Shown: piece after piece, positions 25,785 to 35,406 of the stretch
Numbering within the stretch: position 1 is the first letter of the stretch
Layout of the letters: each line of letters opens with the position of its first letter
Source of the DNA: Aequorivita soesokkakensis
GTDB taxonomy: Bacteria > Bacteroidota > Bacteroidia > Flavobacteriales > Flavobacteriaceae
Direction of reading: 5' to 3'
Assembly: GCF_001641085.1 (NCBI RefSeq)
Contig: NZ_LXIE01000045.1
Location: forward strand, 62,001-126,000
DNA length: 64,000 nt
Translations under genes and position numbers: made by a program
Notes under the pieces: model-generated
Seen by the model: only the letters and a program-made list of their open reading frames with translations
The model's database searches: none
Told to the model about the DNA's origin: nothing

Positions 25785-26420
25785 ATGACCGAAGAACTTT
25801 TTGAGCAACTGGAATTTGTTGAAAATCCGTTGTTTGAAACTATTATTGACGACTTGCTGCAGCAGCAATACAGTATTGTAAACGACTTTTTTTCTTCGGA
25901 AGAAGTGGAAGTTTTGCGCAATTCGCTGCTTGCAAAATACGAAGCGGATCGTTTTAAAAAATCAGCTATCGGCAATCGTACCAATGAAGAAATTGACAAA
26001 GCCATTCGCGGTGATTTTATTCTTTGGATGGATGAAAAGAATGCCAATGAAGCTGAAAATGTTTTCTTCAGAAAAATAAATGAGTTGGTGGATTACCTAA
26101 ACAAAACCTGCTTTTTAGGAATTCTTCAAAAAGAATTTCACTATGCAGTATATCCAACTGGAACTTTTTACAAGCGGCATTTAGACACGTTTCAAAACGA
26201 TGATCGAAGAAAATTGTCTATTGTTTGTTATTTAAACGAAGATAATTGGCTGCGCGAAAATGGCGGTGAGCTTACCATTTATACCGAAAAAGAAGATCTG
26301 GATATTTTACCACTTCCGGGTCGCGTGGTTATTTTTGAAAGCCAAGTTTTGGAACACGAAGTGAAAGTAGTAAAGGCTTCGGAACGTATGAGTATTACCG
26401 GTTGGCTAAAAACACGTTAA
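25785..26420 (+). CDS. 2OG-Fe(II) oxygenase (prolyl 4-hydroxylase-like)
   Basis: This 211-residue protein has the double-stranded beta-helix motifs of the P4Hc family: YKRHLDTF supplies the HxD iron pair, VLEHEVKVV the distal histidine, and ERMSITGW the arginine that binds 2-oxoglutarate. GGELTIYT is the strand between them. The start at 25785 opens MTEELFEQLEF and follows a promoter box; the in-frame upstream extension lies across the 22-bp repeats. Members hydroxylate proteins or peptides; the target is unknown. The ORF is single, with a MATE gene convergent beyond. Confidence 0.88.
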   Translation: MTEELFEQLEFVENPLFETIIDDLLQQQYSIVNDFFSSEEVEVLRNSLLAKYEADRFKKSAIGNRTNEEIDKAIRGDFILWMDEKNANEAENVFFRKINELVDYLNKTCFLGILQKEFHYAVYPTGTFYKRHLDTFQNDDRRKLSIVCYLNEDNWLRENGGELTIYTEKEDLDILPLPGRVVIFESQVLEHEVKVVKASERMSITGWLKTR

Positions 26421-26431
26421 TGTAAAATATG

Positions 26432-26530
26432 CTACTTTTTCTTGATTTTTTGATATACCACAACGGCAATAACCAAAATTGCCAATATTAAAAAAAGGCC
26501 GGGGCCGCCGAGAAATTCTAACCAATCCAT
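26432..26530 (-). CDS. 32-residue single-span membrane microprotein
   Basis: This short frame reads MDWLEFLGGPGLFLILAILV then IAVVVYQKIKKK. It has an acidic N terminus, one hydrophobic span of about 17 residues and a tail of lysines, the layout of a small inner-membrane protein. Four 7-bp repeats (TACTCAA on this strand) end two bases before its ATG. It lies between the oxygenase gene (plus) and the MATE gene (minus, upstream). Comparable short single-span proteins are often conserved in Flavobacteriia, but I cannot confirm this one. It is too short for usual gene callers. Confidence 0.6.
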   Translation of the reverse strand: MDWLEFLGGPGLFLILAILVIAVVVYQKIKKK

Positions 26531-26532
26531 AG

Positions 26533-26560
26533 TTGAGTATTGAGTATTGAGTATTGAGTA
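26533..26560. repeat. Heptamer tandem repeat, four copies
   Basis: TTGAGTA is repeated exactly four times (28 bp) between the MATE stop codon and the start of the 32-residue protein. Changes in copy number would move the microprotein start relative to its upstream signals, or change its leader. Confidence 0.9.
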
Positions 26561-26567
26561 AATATAT

Positions 26568-27902
26568 TTAATTTCCGATTAGCGGAATGTATTTTCTTCG
26601 GAATTTAATAAGCAACGCAACCGCCCGATAAGCAACCCAAACAATAAGCGCCGCCCAAATTCCAATCAAGCCCCAGTGCATATATTTTGAAAAATATAGC
26701 ACGGGGATGAACCCAAAAACAGTGGCACCTAAAAGTACATTTCGCAAATAGCCCATTTCGCCCAAACCTTTAAAAATGGAATCTAAAGTGAAAGCCAAAG
26801 CATTAAATGGCAAACAAATGAGAACCATAAAAAACATTCCGTAAAAAATGGAAAGCACCTTTTCATCTTTGTTGAAAAGGAAACCGAGCGGTTCATAAAG
26901 CAGCAGTCCAATTAAAACCAGCATTGCGGCGACGCCTAAATTATAAAGGTTTACTTTTTTGGTGAGTTTCCAAAGCGAGCTATAATTGCGTTCACCCAAG
27001 AGTTTTCCGCCAAGAATATTTCCGGCAGCGCCGTAGCCGTCAATAAAAAAAGCGGTGAAAATCCAAATATTAAATGCAATGGTGTGTGCGGCAATATATT
27101 CTTTTCCCAAATCAGCAGCTTCGCGGGTTGCAAGAATTAAAGCCGTGTTTAAAGCAACCGAACGCAAAAAGAGATTGAAACTCATGTTTACCAATCGTTT
27201 TATTTCGGGATGCAACGGGAATTTCAATTTTAAGGAAATTTCGGTTTTTTTCAAAAGGAAAATCAAAGCCATAATCGCCATTACCGCCTGTGAAACAAGG
27301 CTCGCCCAAGCTGCGCCTTTTATTCCCATCGGCAAAATATAGCCTTCAATTCCATAAACCAAAGCAAAGTCGAGCCCAATGTTTAATGCAGCGCCAATAG
27401 TTGCAATAATCATAGGCCAAAACGTATTTTGAAGTCCGCGAAATAGTCCAAAAACCGCAAAAGTGAAGAGCGTAAGCGGAAAACCCCAAACGCGAATGTT
27501 GTAATAATCTATGCTGAAAGTGAGAATCAGACCTTCCGCATTCAGCAATTTGAAGATTTCTTCCACAAAAAAATAGGTGGAAAAAAGTACGATTATGCTC
27601 AATGCGATATTGAAATAGATTGCCTGCGCCGGAAAATTATTCAAATCCTTCAGCTTGCCAGCTCCCAAATTTTGTGAAACAATTGCTGAAATAGCGCTTC
27701 GGGTTTGTCCCAAAATCCAAATTAAAGCAGAAAGAAAGGAACCCACAATCCCAACGGCGGCTAGTGATTCAATTCCAAATTCTTTTATATTTCCAACAAC
27801 TGCCGCATCGGTAGCAGAAAGCACAGGCTCTGCAATTCCGGAAATTATAGCAGGAATGGCGAGTTGCTGGATTCGTTTGAATGAGATGTCGGTTTGCAGC
27901 AT
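26568..27902 (-). CDS. MATE-family multidrug/sodium antiporter (DinF-like)
   Basis: This 444-residue protein has about 12 membrane segments in two homologous bundles. The N-terminal ISFKRIQQLAIPAIISGIAE and the QTRSAISAIVSQNLGAGK loop are typical of the DinF branch of the MATE family, as is FGLFRGLQNTFWPMI. Such exporters use a proton or sodium gradient to expel cationic compounds or nucleoside-like damage products. The substrate cannot be told. The microprotein lies directly downstream. Confidence 0.9.
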   Translation of the reverse strand: MLQTDISFKRIQQLAIPAIISGIAEPVLSATDAAVVGNIKEFGIESLAAVGIVGSFLSALIWILGQTRSAISAIVSQNLGAGKLKDLNNFPAQAIYFNIALSIIVLFSTYFFVEEIFKLLNAEGLILTFSIDYYNIRVWGFPLTLFTFAVFGLFRGLQNTFWPMIIATIGAALNIGLDFALVYGIEGYILPMGIKGAAWASLVSQAVMAIMALIFLLKKTEISLKLKFPLHPEIKRLVNMSFNLFLRSVALNTALILATREAADLGKEYIAAHTIAFNIWIFTAFFIDGYGAAGNILGGKLLGERNYSSLWKLTKKVNLYNLGVAAMLVLIGLLLYEPLGFLFNKDEKVLSIFYGMFFMVLICLPFNALAFTLDSIFKGLGEMGYLRNVLLGATVFGFIPVLYFSKYMHWGLIGIWAALIVWVAYRAVALLIKFRRKYIPLIGN

Positions 27903-28015
27903 TTTAGAAAAAACAAAACTACGGAAAAGCCAAAATTCAATGGTTTGGTTTCTCTTTAAATCTTTAAAATTTATTTGAAATGTTAAAGAAGTGTGGATTG
28001 AATGATTTTAAAAGT

Positions 28016-28023
28016 TAATTTTG
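28016..28023 (+). promoter_or_regulatory. Putative -7 box of the Usp gene
   Basis: TAATTTTG fits TAnnTTTG, 28 bp before the ATG. A TTG at 27998-28000 is only 15 bp away, shorter than usual. Confidence 0.45.
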
Positions 28024-28051
28024 CATTCAATTAAAGAAGAAGTTTCGCACT

Positions 28052-28846
28052 ATGAAAAATATTTTGGTTCCCATTGGGTCTTCAGAAAATTCGGCAAGCA
28101 ACCTGCAGTATGCCATTGATTTGGCTAAAGAAGTAAATGCAAATGTATATGTAGTTTCAGTTTTTCAGGAACTTTCAAAGGTGGGTGGCCTTTCAAAAGT
28201 CAATACCATTTTAAAGGAAGAATCTGAAAATCGTTTGGACGAAGTGCTTTCGCTAGTAGATATGAAAGGTGTACAAGTAATTGCGCACCCAATAAAAGGT
28301 GAAGTGCTGGAAGGCATTGGCCGTATAAGCAAACAAGTGCCGATAGATTTAATGGTGCTTGCCCCAAGAAGCAATTCCATTAAAGAAGAAGTTTACCTCG
28401 GAAAAACTTCGGGCAAATTATTAAAACAGACAAATATTCCAATTTTGGTTGTTCCCGAAGGAGCTAAATTTCAGCCACCGAAAACCATGTTAATGGCTTT
28501 CAAAAACGGAACTTTTGAACACGATTATTTATTGGAAGCTGTACGGAAGTTTAAGCAAATTTTTGGCACCGAAGTTCATATACTTCACGTTGAAACCCCA
28601 GAAACCACAGAAGAAATGAAGGAAGTGACTGAAAATTTAAAATCATTGCAAACTTCCTATACACAGGTGGAAGCTGCTACTACATTTCAAGCGGTTATTG
28701 AATATTTCCAGCATTTTAACCCAGACATGCTTTGCGTGATTAGAAGAAAAAGAGGCTTCTTCAAAAAGCTTTGGGAAAAGAACGAGATTCATAAAAGAGA
28801 GTTTCACACCAGCAAACCTTTATTGGTTTTGCCAGTTCAGGAATAA
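28052..28846 (+). CDS. Tandem universal stress protein (Usp)
   Basis: This 264-residue cytoplasmic protein has two Usp-like halves. The first (about residues 1-145) opens MKNILVPIGSSENSASNLQY and has the nucleotide-site segment GKTSGKLLKQTNIPILVVP. The second (about 150-264) is degenerate at its nucleotide loop but ends TSKPLLVLPVQE, as Usp domains do. Tandem Usp proteins are common in Flavobacteria and are usually induced by starvation or oxygen stress. It is a single gene with its own -7 box and terminator. Confidence 0.9.
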   Translation: MKNILVPIGSSENSASNLQYAIDLAKEVNANVYVVSVFQELSKVGGLSKVNTILKEESENRLDEVLSLVDMKGVQVIAHPIKGEVLEGIGRISKQVPIDLMVLAPRSNSIKEEVYLGKTSGKLLKQTNIPILVVPEGAKFQPPKTMLMAFKNGTFEHDYLLEAVRKFKQIFGTEVHILHVETPETTEEMKEVTENLKSLQTSYTQVEAATTFQAVIEYFQHFNPDMLCVIRRKRGFFKKLWEKNEIHKREFHTSKPLLVLPVQE

Positions 28847-28849
28847 AAC

Positions 28850-28879
28850 AAAAAACCACCGAAAAACGGTGGTTTTTTT
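28850..28879. terminator. Bidirectional terminator between Usp and tRNA-Ala
   Basis: A 12-bp perfect stem (AAAAAACCACCG with CGGTGGTTTTTT) with a short A loop is flanked by A and T runs. It ends the Usp transcript on the plus strand and begins one base after the tRNA 3' end on the minus strand. Confidence 0.95.
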
Positions 28880-28954
<75 letters not shown>

Positions 28955-29035
28955 CCTTTATGTTCCATAGCTCACAGAGCGCAGGAACATTTGCTGATTA
29001 GGTTGCCAAAAATAGTAAATTTTTCCATATAAGCT

Positions 29036-29875
29036 TCATTTTAAAAACTCAATTGTTCTTTCTACAACAGTTTTTAATTGATTGGGCAAAGCAGCTTCCT
29101 CCCAAGGATGTTTAGCGTTAAAAACATGGTCTGCCCCAGGAATGATTAACAATTCACTTTTTGGATTCCAAGAATGGATTGCCTTTGCCTCTTTTACAGA
29201 AACTGTTGGGTCATCACTTCCATGAATAACGAGTAGAGGGATAGTTAAATTTTTAACTGCCCTACTGATGGTCAATCGTTTTTCATTATTCTTAAAATCT
29301 TCATAGAACTGAAAATTATTGGGCATCATTTGTTTGGTGCGGCTATTTTCAACATAAGCAACACCTGTTTCTTTCCACATTTCAAACTCAGTTGTGCCTT
29401 CCTGAAACCGTGCTTTAAAATCGCTTACGCTGGCCCAAGCAGCAACTTTGCTTATTCGTGTATCTTCTTCGGCTTTAATTAAGACAATTCCGCCACCGCG
29501 ACTGTGGCCAATCAAGGAAATGGTTGAAATTTTCTTTGGAAAGTTTTCGTTTCTGCTTTCAATTTCCTTTAAAACCCTATCTAAATCATCCAGCTCCAAA
29601 CTGAAATTATTTTCAGCAAAAGCTTCCAAATCTGGGAAATCTATGGGGTCTTCCATCGTGCCCCCGTTGTGTGAAAAATTGAATTTTAAAAAACAGAAAT
29701 CTTTTTCTGCAAAAGCTTCCGCTACCAAATGCCACGCGCCCCAATCCTTATAACCTTTATATCCATGACAGAAAATTACGATTGGCTGTGGTTTTTCCGT
29801 CTCAGTATAATAAACATCGTAAAGAATTGGTTTTTTGTCTTTTGAATGGATAATCCTGTTTTTTTTAAAAATCAT
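29036..29875 (-). CDS. Alpha/beta hydrolase of the prolyl-oligopeptidase/dienelactone-hydrolase type
   Basis: This 279-residue protein has the core alpha/beta hydrolase fold. VIFCHGYKGYKDWGAW is the oxyanion region, SLIGHSRGGGIVL carries the nucleophile serine (about residue 122), IHGSDDPTVSV the acid and GADHVFN the histidine. No signal peptide is present. The ATG overlaps the AddB stop by one base (TAATG), which implies translational coupling. The substrate is unknown. Confidence 0.87.
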   Translation of the reverse strand: MIFKKNRIIHSKDKKPILYDVYYTETEKPQPIVIFCHGYKGYKDWGAWHLVAEAFAEKDFCFLKFNFSHNGGTMEDPIDFPDLEAFAENNFSLELDDLDRVLKEIESRNENFPKKISTISLIGHSRGGGIVLIKAEEDTRISKVAAWASVSDFKARFQEGTTEFEMWKETGVAYVENSRTKQMMPNNFQFYEDFKNNEKRLTISRAVKNLTIPLLVIHGSDDPTVSVKEAKAIHSWNPKSELLIIPGADHVFNAKHPWEEAALPNQLKTVVERTIEFLK

Positions 29876-32601
29876 TATGCTATTTCTTTTTCAATGAAAG
29901 GAATGCTGGGATCGCAAATTTCCAAAATTATTTTTTTAAGTTCTGCCGTGAAATTTTCCAATGTTTCTGATGTAATTTGCTGCTCCCTTTTACTGTATGC
30001 TGAAGTTTTTGTTCCAAATTTTAAAAATCCACTGCTCAGATTTTTGAACGAAATAATTCCCGCTTCGGCGTTATCTATCGGTATTTCTTTGTTCATCATC
30101 AGTGCATAGGCCAATATTTGGAATGCTTTGCTGTATTTATAATCTTGGGTCAAAGCTTCCCATTCAATTATTTCAACATCACCCTGATTAACCAATCCGG
30201 TTTTGTAATCAATTATTCTAACTTGGCCGTTGTATTCATCCACCCTATCCACTTTTCCGTGGATTTTTACAGGAAAATCAAGCTCAGGAATTGGAATTTC
30301 TAACGTAAGATCTGTTTCAATTTTACTAATTTTTATAGTGTTTCCAGCTTCAACTTCAACAATTTCGCGGTCGATGAAGTTTGAAATATAGCGCTTTGTA
30401 ACTTCAAAAACGATTAGGTTTTTTCCTTTTGTAAATGTTCCTCCTTTAAAGGTTTTTTTGAATTCAGAAGTCACCTGTTCGTGAATTCTATCTTTCATTT
30501 CCGAAAGCTTTTCAATTGAAAGAAATGAACCTTCCAACGGCTTGTAAAAAGTCTCTAAAGTATCGTGAACAATGGTTCCAAGGGTATTTGCCGCAACGGT
30601 TTCCTCTACTTCCTCAAAATCGTTCAATCTCAAAATTTTCTGAAAATAGAAATCCAACGGATTGCGGATGTAACTTGTCAATGTCGAAGGCGAAAAGCCT
30701 TTTTCGGCAATCTCCCGAAGCCGCTGAACAACCGCTTCAGATTTCTTTATTTGCTTTAAAGCTCGTGATTTTATTTGGACTTTTGGCGAAAGGATGCGTT
30801 TTTCAACAGTGTGATTTGGATGTTTTTCAATTTCTAATTGCCTTATAAAACGACTTTTTTCGCCTGTATTAATACCTTCGGAATGATTGTTATAAAGCAA
30901 GGTTATGCTTTTTGCGCGGTGCAATAATCTATAGAAGTGGTAGGTATAAATTGCATCTTTTTCAGTGTAAAGCGGCAGATTAAATTGCTGTTTTAAATCA
31001 TAAGTTATAAACGAAGCATTCGACTTTCCAGAGGGAAATATCCCTTCATTTACAGAGGTGATAATTACGTTTTCAAAATCCAGTACTCGCGTTTCCAAAA
31101 CTCCCATAATTTGGAGACCTTTATATGCATCCCCTTCAAAATCCAGTGATGCGGAAGCTGCCAATTCAGAGAATATTGTGAGGGTTGATTTAACCGATTT
31201 TAGGTAGGGATATTTTTCATTAAGCGCCTCAATCTTACTGAAAATAAGTGTTAGTTGATGGAGCACAACCTGCTCAATTGAAGCAGTTTTCTTTTTTCTC
31301 TGAAGTTCTGCAAGGATTTGTAAAGCTGTTTTTACAACAGTTTTACTATCGTTTTTCCAATCCTGAAAAAGAAGTTGAAACATTCCATTATCCTCCATTT
31401 TTGAAAACTCAAAAAGGTTGTTTGGGGCAATATGAGTGATGTTCTCTTTTGCCAATTTTTCAGCAATAGTATGTGCCTGAGGCAATAAATCATTTCCTAA
31501 AGGATGATTTAATATTGAAAGGATATCTTTATAATACAGGGTTTCAGCATTGCGAAGATGAATACCGAAAAGCAATTCAAAAAAAACAACCGCTGGGAAG
31601 TTCTTTAAGTAAACACCCATTGTGATATTCACATTTTTTAAATTGTAAGGAAGTGAATATAGCAAAGGTACGAGCAGATTTTCATCTCCCAACACAATAG
31701 CGGTTTTGTTGATTTCTTCTTCCGAAAGTTGTGAAAGCAATTCGCCTACATATTTTGCTTGCCCAACATTTTTTTGGACCTCAACAAATTGAAAATGTTT
31801 GGGTTTCTCAAAATTGTCTGCAATAAACTTAGGTTCCTTATTTTTAAAATAATTCCATTCCTTTATATATTTTCTTATGAAATGTGAAGCACTATGTTTA
31901 GCATCCTGAAAAAAAGATTGGTCTGTATCCCAGTAAACCGCTGTGTTTCCAGTTTCCAGTAATTCTTGGATAATGTGTTGTTCCGCAGTATTTAAAGCGT
32001 TAAACCCAATAAAAATATGCGTTTTGTTTCCGTTTGTATGAATGTAATGTTCAAGATTGGAAATAGCTTCACGATAAACCATTCCTTGATAGCCTATATT
32101 TTCATTTAGTAAAATAGATTGGATGTTTTCATAAAAAGAGGGAAGGCTTTCCCAAAAGCGTAAGTAATTAAGAATTAGCTCAGTTTGCTCATCCTGTACT
32201 CCCCATCTTTCCAGCGTTTTAATGTTAGCCAAATAACTAAAGAATGGTTTTGGCTCAACCAAATAGCGGTCTATTTCGTTAAAATCATTTAACAGGGTGG
32301 TTGCCCAAGTGGAAAAAGTTTCAAAATCGTCTTTTTCATCAATGCTATTAATTCTTGAATATGCTTCATAACTTTTGAATAGTAGCTCCGTATTGTCCAC
32401 TATTGAAAGATTGGAAAGTTCTTCAACAAATTCCTCTATGCTGACAATTCGTGGTGCAAAATGAGTTTTTGAAGATTCCCTTTTTAACTCATTCATCAAA
32501 AAACCCCCGGCTCTTTTACTGGGAAGAATGAAGGTTATTTCGGAAATATCTGAATACTTTTTTTGTATTTCGGCCAGAGTTTCTTGAAGGAATGTTACCA
32601 T
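29875..32601 (-). CDS. AddB-like PD-(D/E)XK nuclease with inactive helicase domain
   Basis: This 908-residue protein matches the AddB arm of the AddAB double-strand-break exonuclease. Residues about 1-620 have the AddB helicase-like fold (ITFILPSKRAGGFLMNEL) but no Walker A motif. The C-terminal nuclease has GTIVHDTLETFY, VKIHGKVDRVDEYNGQ and VRIIDYKTG (DxK catalytic core). AddB of Bacillus carries an iron-sulfur cluster held by four cysteines around the nuclease. This protein has only one cysteine (in LEICDPSIPF), and the usual CPxxFYF site reads RNPLDFYF. It lies 73 bp after the OmpA gene and is coupled to a hydrolase gene; the AddA partner is 2.8 kb upstream. Confidence 0.88.
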   Translation of the reverse strand: MVTFLQETLAEIQKKYSDISEITFILPSKRAGGFLMNELKRESSKTHFAPRIVSIEEFVEELSNLSIVDNTELLFKSYEAYSRINSIDEKDDFETFSTWATTLLNDFNEIDRYLVEPKPFFSYLANIKTLERWGVQDEQTELILNYLRFWESLPSFYENIQSILLNENIGYQGMVYREAISNLEHYIHTNGNKTHIFIGFNALNTAEQHIIQELLETGNTAVYWDTDQSFFQDAKHSASHFIRKYIKEWNYFKNKEPKFIADNFEKPKHFQFVEVQKNVGQAKYVGELLSQLSEEEINKTAIVLGDENLLVPLLYSLPYNLKNVNITMGVYLKNFPAVVFFELLFGIHLRNAETLYYKDILSILNHPLGNDLLPQAHTIAEKLAKENITHIAPNNLFEFSKMEDNGMFQLLFQDWKNDSKTVVKTALQILAELQRKKKTASIEQVVLHQLTLIFSKIEALNEKYPYLKSVKSTLTIFSELAASASLDFEGDAYKGLQIMGVLETRVLDFENVIITSVNEGIFPSGKSNASFITYDLKQQFNLPLYTEKDAIYTYHFYRLLHRAKSITLLYNNHSEGINTGEKSRFIRQLEIEKHPNHTVEKRILSPKVQIKSRALKQIKKSEAVVQRLREIAEKGFSPSTLTSYIRNPLDFYFQKILRLNDFEEVEETVAANTLGTIVHDTLETFYKPLEGSFLSIEKLSEMKDRIHEQVTSEFKKTFKGGTFTKGKNLIVFEVTKRYISNFIDREIVEVEAGNTIKISKIETDLTLEIPIPELDFPVKIHGKVDRVDEYNGQVRIIDYKTGLVNQGDVEIIEWEALTQDYKYSKAFQILAYALMMNKEIPIDNAEAGIISFKNLSSGFLKFGTKTSAYSKREQQITSETLENFTAELKKIILEICDPSIPFIEKEIA

Positions 32602-32614
32602 AGCCTAAAAATAA

Positions 32615-32643
32615 GAAACGCCTCCGATTTTCGGAGGCGTTTC
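32615..32643 (-). terminator. Terminator downstream of the OmpA-family gene
   Basis: A stem of GAAACGCCTCCGA with TCGGAGGCGTTTC and a short T loop ends the OmpA transcript ahead of addB. The T stretch on the minus strand is interrupted (TTTCTTATTTTT), so some read-through into addB is possible. Confidence 0.8.
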
Positions 32644-32674
32644 AAAATTATTTATTTAAAACTTTCGTTTGAAA

Positions 32675-34057
32675 TTATTTCTTTAAAGAAATTTCAACAC
32701 GACGGTTTTGTTGTCTTCCTGCTTTAGTAGCATTGGTTGCAATTGGTCTTGATTCACCGTAACCAACTGAAGTCAATCTGTTACCATCCATACCGATAGT
32801 TGTCAAGTAATCTTTTACTGAAGCAGCTCTATCGTTAGATAGTTTTTGGTTAAGTGCATCACTACCTTGGCTATCTGTGTGACCTTCAATTTCAAATCTC
32901 GCGTTTGGATATTCTTTCATAATATCAGCGATGTTTTGAAGCACAGCATAAGACTCTTTACGGATAGTAGATTTACCTAAGTCAAACAAGATAGTTTTAG
33001 AGTAATCATTCAATTGCTTGATGATTTCTACAGAAACTTCTGGACAACCTTTGTTAGCTACAGTACCAGCAACATCTGGACACTGATCGTCTTTGTCAAG
33101 AACGCCATCACCGTCTCTGTCTTGGTAAGGACAACCGTTGTTAGCTTTTGGACCAGCTTCATTAGGACAAGCATCATCTTTATCAGCGATACCATCACCG
33201 TCAGCATCAGGACATCCGTTAAGTGCAGCTAAACCAGCAACAGTAGGACATTCATCCTGTGGATCAGCAATACCGTCACCGTCAGTATCAGGACAACCGT
33301 TAAATTCAGCTAGACCTGGAGTGTTAGGACAAGCGTCGTTTCTATCTTCGATCCCATCACCGTCAGTATCAGGACAACCGTTGAATTCAGCTAGACCTGG
33401 AGTTTCTGGACATTCGTCATCTTTGTCATAAATTCCATCACCATCAGTATCTTTTCCACCAAATTGGAATACGATACCAGCAGAGTGCTGGAAGTGAGTG
33501 ATACCGTAAGTATCCTCAAATGAGCGCTTATAAGTTGACTGAAGGTTAAGTGCTAAATAGTCGTTAAACCAAAATTTAACACCAGCAAGTGCGTTAGCAG
33601 TACCAAACCCGATATCATCTACCCAAGTATAACCACCACCAACACCAATAGATGGGTCAAACCAGCTACTTCCTAGTGCTTTTTTGAAACTGTATTTAAT
33701 TTCACCATCAGCTCCATAGTAGCTAAGGTCATCTACAGCAACATCACCTAGTTTATCAATACGGTTGATTGAACCTGCAGCAGTAAATACAAAACCACTA
33801 CCAATATATCTACTGATAGCTAGTCTTGAAACCGAAGGAAGGATGTTCCAGTGGTCGTTCGCATTAAAATACTCATCAAAAATATCCCCTCTGATAGAAG
33901 CTGGGACACGTCCTTCTTCGCTAGTTCCGGTTGGATAAACGTCAACAGCGTTTGCACCAACCTCAATAGCCCAAGGATTGTTTTCGTCTTGCGCGTTCGC
34001 TACTCCTATTCCTAAGAAAAGAATGGCAGCAACTAATAATCTGTTAAGATGTTTCAT
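32675..34057 (-). CDS. OmpA-family outer membrane protein with thrombospondin type 3 repeats
   Basis: This 460-residue protein has a signal peptide ([20 protein letters not shown], cleavage after ANA). Residues about 20-200 form an eight-stranded-type barrel ending IVFQFGG. Residues about 203-345 hold five calcium-binding TSP3 repeats of the form DTDGDGI-x-D-xxDxCPxTxG. Residues about 350-455 form the peptidoglycan-binding OmpA domain ([20 protein letters not shown] with NRRVEI at the end). It is a highly expressed type of gene with a consensus promoter. The repeats give strong internal DNA repetition at 33080-33450. Confidence 0.95.
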   Translation of the reverse strand: MKHLNRLLVAAILFLGIGVANAQDENNPWAIEVGANAVDVYPTGTSEEGRVPASIRGDIFDEYFNANDHWNILPSVSRLAISRYIGSGFVFTAAGSINRIDKLGDVAVDDLSYYGADGEIKYSFKKALGSSWFDPSIGVGGGYTWVDDIGFGTANALAGVKFWFNDYLALNLQSTYKRSFEDTYGITHFQHSAGIVFQFGGKDTDGDGIYDKDDECPETPGLAEFNGCPDTDGDGIEDRNDACPNTPGLAEFNGCPDTDGDGIADPQDECPTVAGLAALNGCPDADGDGIADKDDACPNEAGPKANNGCPYQDRDGDGVLDKDDQCPDVAGTVANKGCPEVSVEIIKQLNDYSKTILFDLGKSTIRKESYAVLQNIADIMKEYPNARFEIEGHTDSQGSDALNQKLSNDRAASVKDYLTTIGMDGNRLTSVGYGESRPIATNATKAGRQQNRRVEISLKK

Positions 34058-34092
34058 ATTCGATTGTTTAATTTTTAAGTGTTAATTAAGAG

Positions 34093-34122
34093 CAAAAGTA
34101 AGTTGTTAAATTTTATAAACAA
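34093..34122 (-). promoter_or_regulatory. Consensus Bacteroidota promoter of the OmpA gene
   Basis: On the minus strand TTG (34120-34122, within TTTTG) and TACTTTTG (34093-34100) are separated by 19 bp, matching TTG-N17-23-TAnnTTTG exactly. The ATG lies 35 bp downstream. Confidence 0.8.
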
Positions 34123-34179
34123 AAGCAAATCTAATAAAATTTTCCTAAAGTCGTTGCTATTGATACGTAAATAAAGGTT

Positions 34180-35379
34180 TTACTGGTCAATAACCCCTAA
34201 TTTTTTTCCAATCTTAATAAAGGCTTTTATCGCTTTGTCCAAATGCTCTGTAGTATGTGCTGCTGAAAGCTGTACACGGATTCTTGCTTTTCCTTTTGGC
34301 ACTACAGGAAAGAAGAATCCAATTACATATATTCCTTCTTCCAATAACATATCAGCCATTTGTTGGGAAAGTTTGGCATCGTACAACATTACAGGCACAA
34401 TTGCAGAATCACCATCTATAATATCAAAACCCGCTTCTTTCATCCCTTTTTTAAAATAAGCAGTATTTTCTGCAAGTTTGTCACGTAGTGAAGTGTCCTC
34501 AGAAAGCATTTCGAACACCTTAATAGATGCACCAACAATTGCCGGCGCCAAAGAGTTTGAAAACAAATAAGGTCGCGAGCGCTGGCGAAGCATTTCAATA
34601 ATTTCTTTTTTTCCTGTGGTATAACCACCCATTGCGCCGCCCAAAGCTTTTCCAAGTGTTCCGGTAATAATGTCAATTCTGCCCATTACACCTTTTTCTT
34701 CCAAAGTTCCTCTTCCGGTATCACCAATGAAACCAGCAGCATGACATTCATCAATCATTACCATAGCGTCATATTTATCTGCTAAATCACAGATTTTATC
34801 AAGTGGAGCTACTAAACCGTCCATTGAGAATACACCGTCCGTAACTATAATTTTAAACCTTGCCCCTTTTTCATTTGCGGCAATAAGTTGTTTTTCCAAA
34901 TCTTCCATATTGCTATTTTCATAGCGATAGCGTGCCGCTTTACACAAACGAACTCCGTCTATGATGGAAGCGTGGTTCAAAGAATCAGAAATAATTGCAT
35001 CCTCTTCTCCCAAAAGTGGTTCAAAAACACCGCCATTAGCGTCAAAAGCTGCTGCATATAATATGGTGTCTTCTGTTTCATAAAAATCTGCGATTTTTTG
35101 CTCCAGTTTTTTATGAATATCCTGCGTACCGCAAATAAATCGGACAGACGACATTCCAAAACCATGGGTGTCCATTGCGTCTTTTGCAGCCTGAATTATT
35201 TCTTTGTTTGAAGAAAGGCCCAAATAATTGTTTGCACAAAAATTTATAACAGTTTCACCTGTGGAGATAGTAATTTCCGCATCTTGGGGCGAAGTGATAA
35301 TTCGCTCTTTTTTATAAAGCCCGTTATCCTTTATTTCCTCTAATTCATTCTGTAAGTGTTCCTTTATTTTTCCGTACAT
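34180..35379 (-). CDS. kbl: Glycine C-acetyltransferase (2-amino-3-ketobutyrate CoA ligase)
   Basis: This 399-residue alpha-oxoamine synthase PLP enzyme condenses glycine with acetyl-CoA, or cleaves 2-amino-3-oxobutyrate in threonine degradation. [16 protein letters not shown] is the N-terminal signature, [11 protein letters not shown] the substrate loop, [17 protein letters not shown] the PLP aspartate and histidine, and [17 protein letters not shown] carries the PLP lysine (about residue 244). No tdh is adjacent. It begins 27 bp after the AddA-like gene and may share its transcript. Confidence 0.95.
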   Translation of the reverse strand: MYGKIKEHLQNELEEIKDNGLYKKERIITSPQDAEITISTGETVINFCANNYLGLSSNKEIIQAAKDAMDTHGFGMSSVRFICGTQDIHKKLEQKIADFYETEDTILYAAAFDANGGVFEPLLGEEDAIISDSLNHASIIDGVRLCKAARYRYENSNMEDLEKQLIAANEKGARFKIIVTDGVFSMDGLVAPLDKICDLADKYDAMVMIDECHAAGFIGDTGRGTLEEKGVMGRIDIITGTLGKALGGAMGGYTTGKKEIIEMLRQRSRPYLFSNSLAPAIVGASIKVFEMLSEDTSLRDKLAENTAYFKKGMKEAGFDIIDGDSAIVPVMLYDAKLSQQMADMLLEEGIYVIGFFFPVVPKGKARIRVQLSAAHTTEHLDKAIKAFIKIGKKLGVIDQ

Positions 35380-35406
35380 AATTGTGCTTTATTTTAAACT
35401 TCAAAA

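Noticed and set aside
33080-33450. Strong tandem repeats at DNA level
   Set aside because: They encode the thrombospondin type 3 calcium repeats of the OmpA protein and are explained by that.
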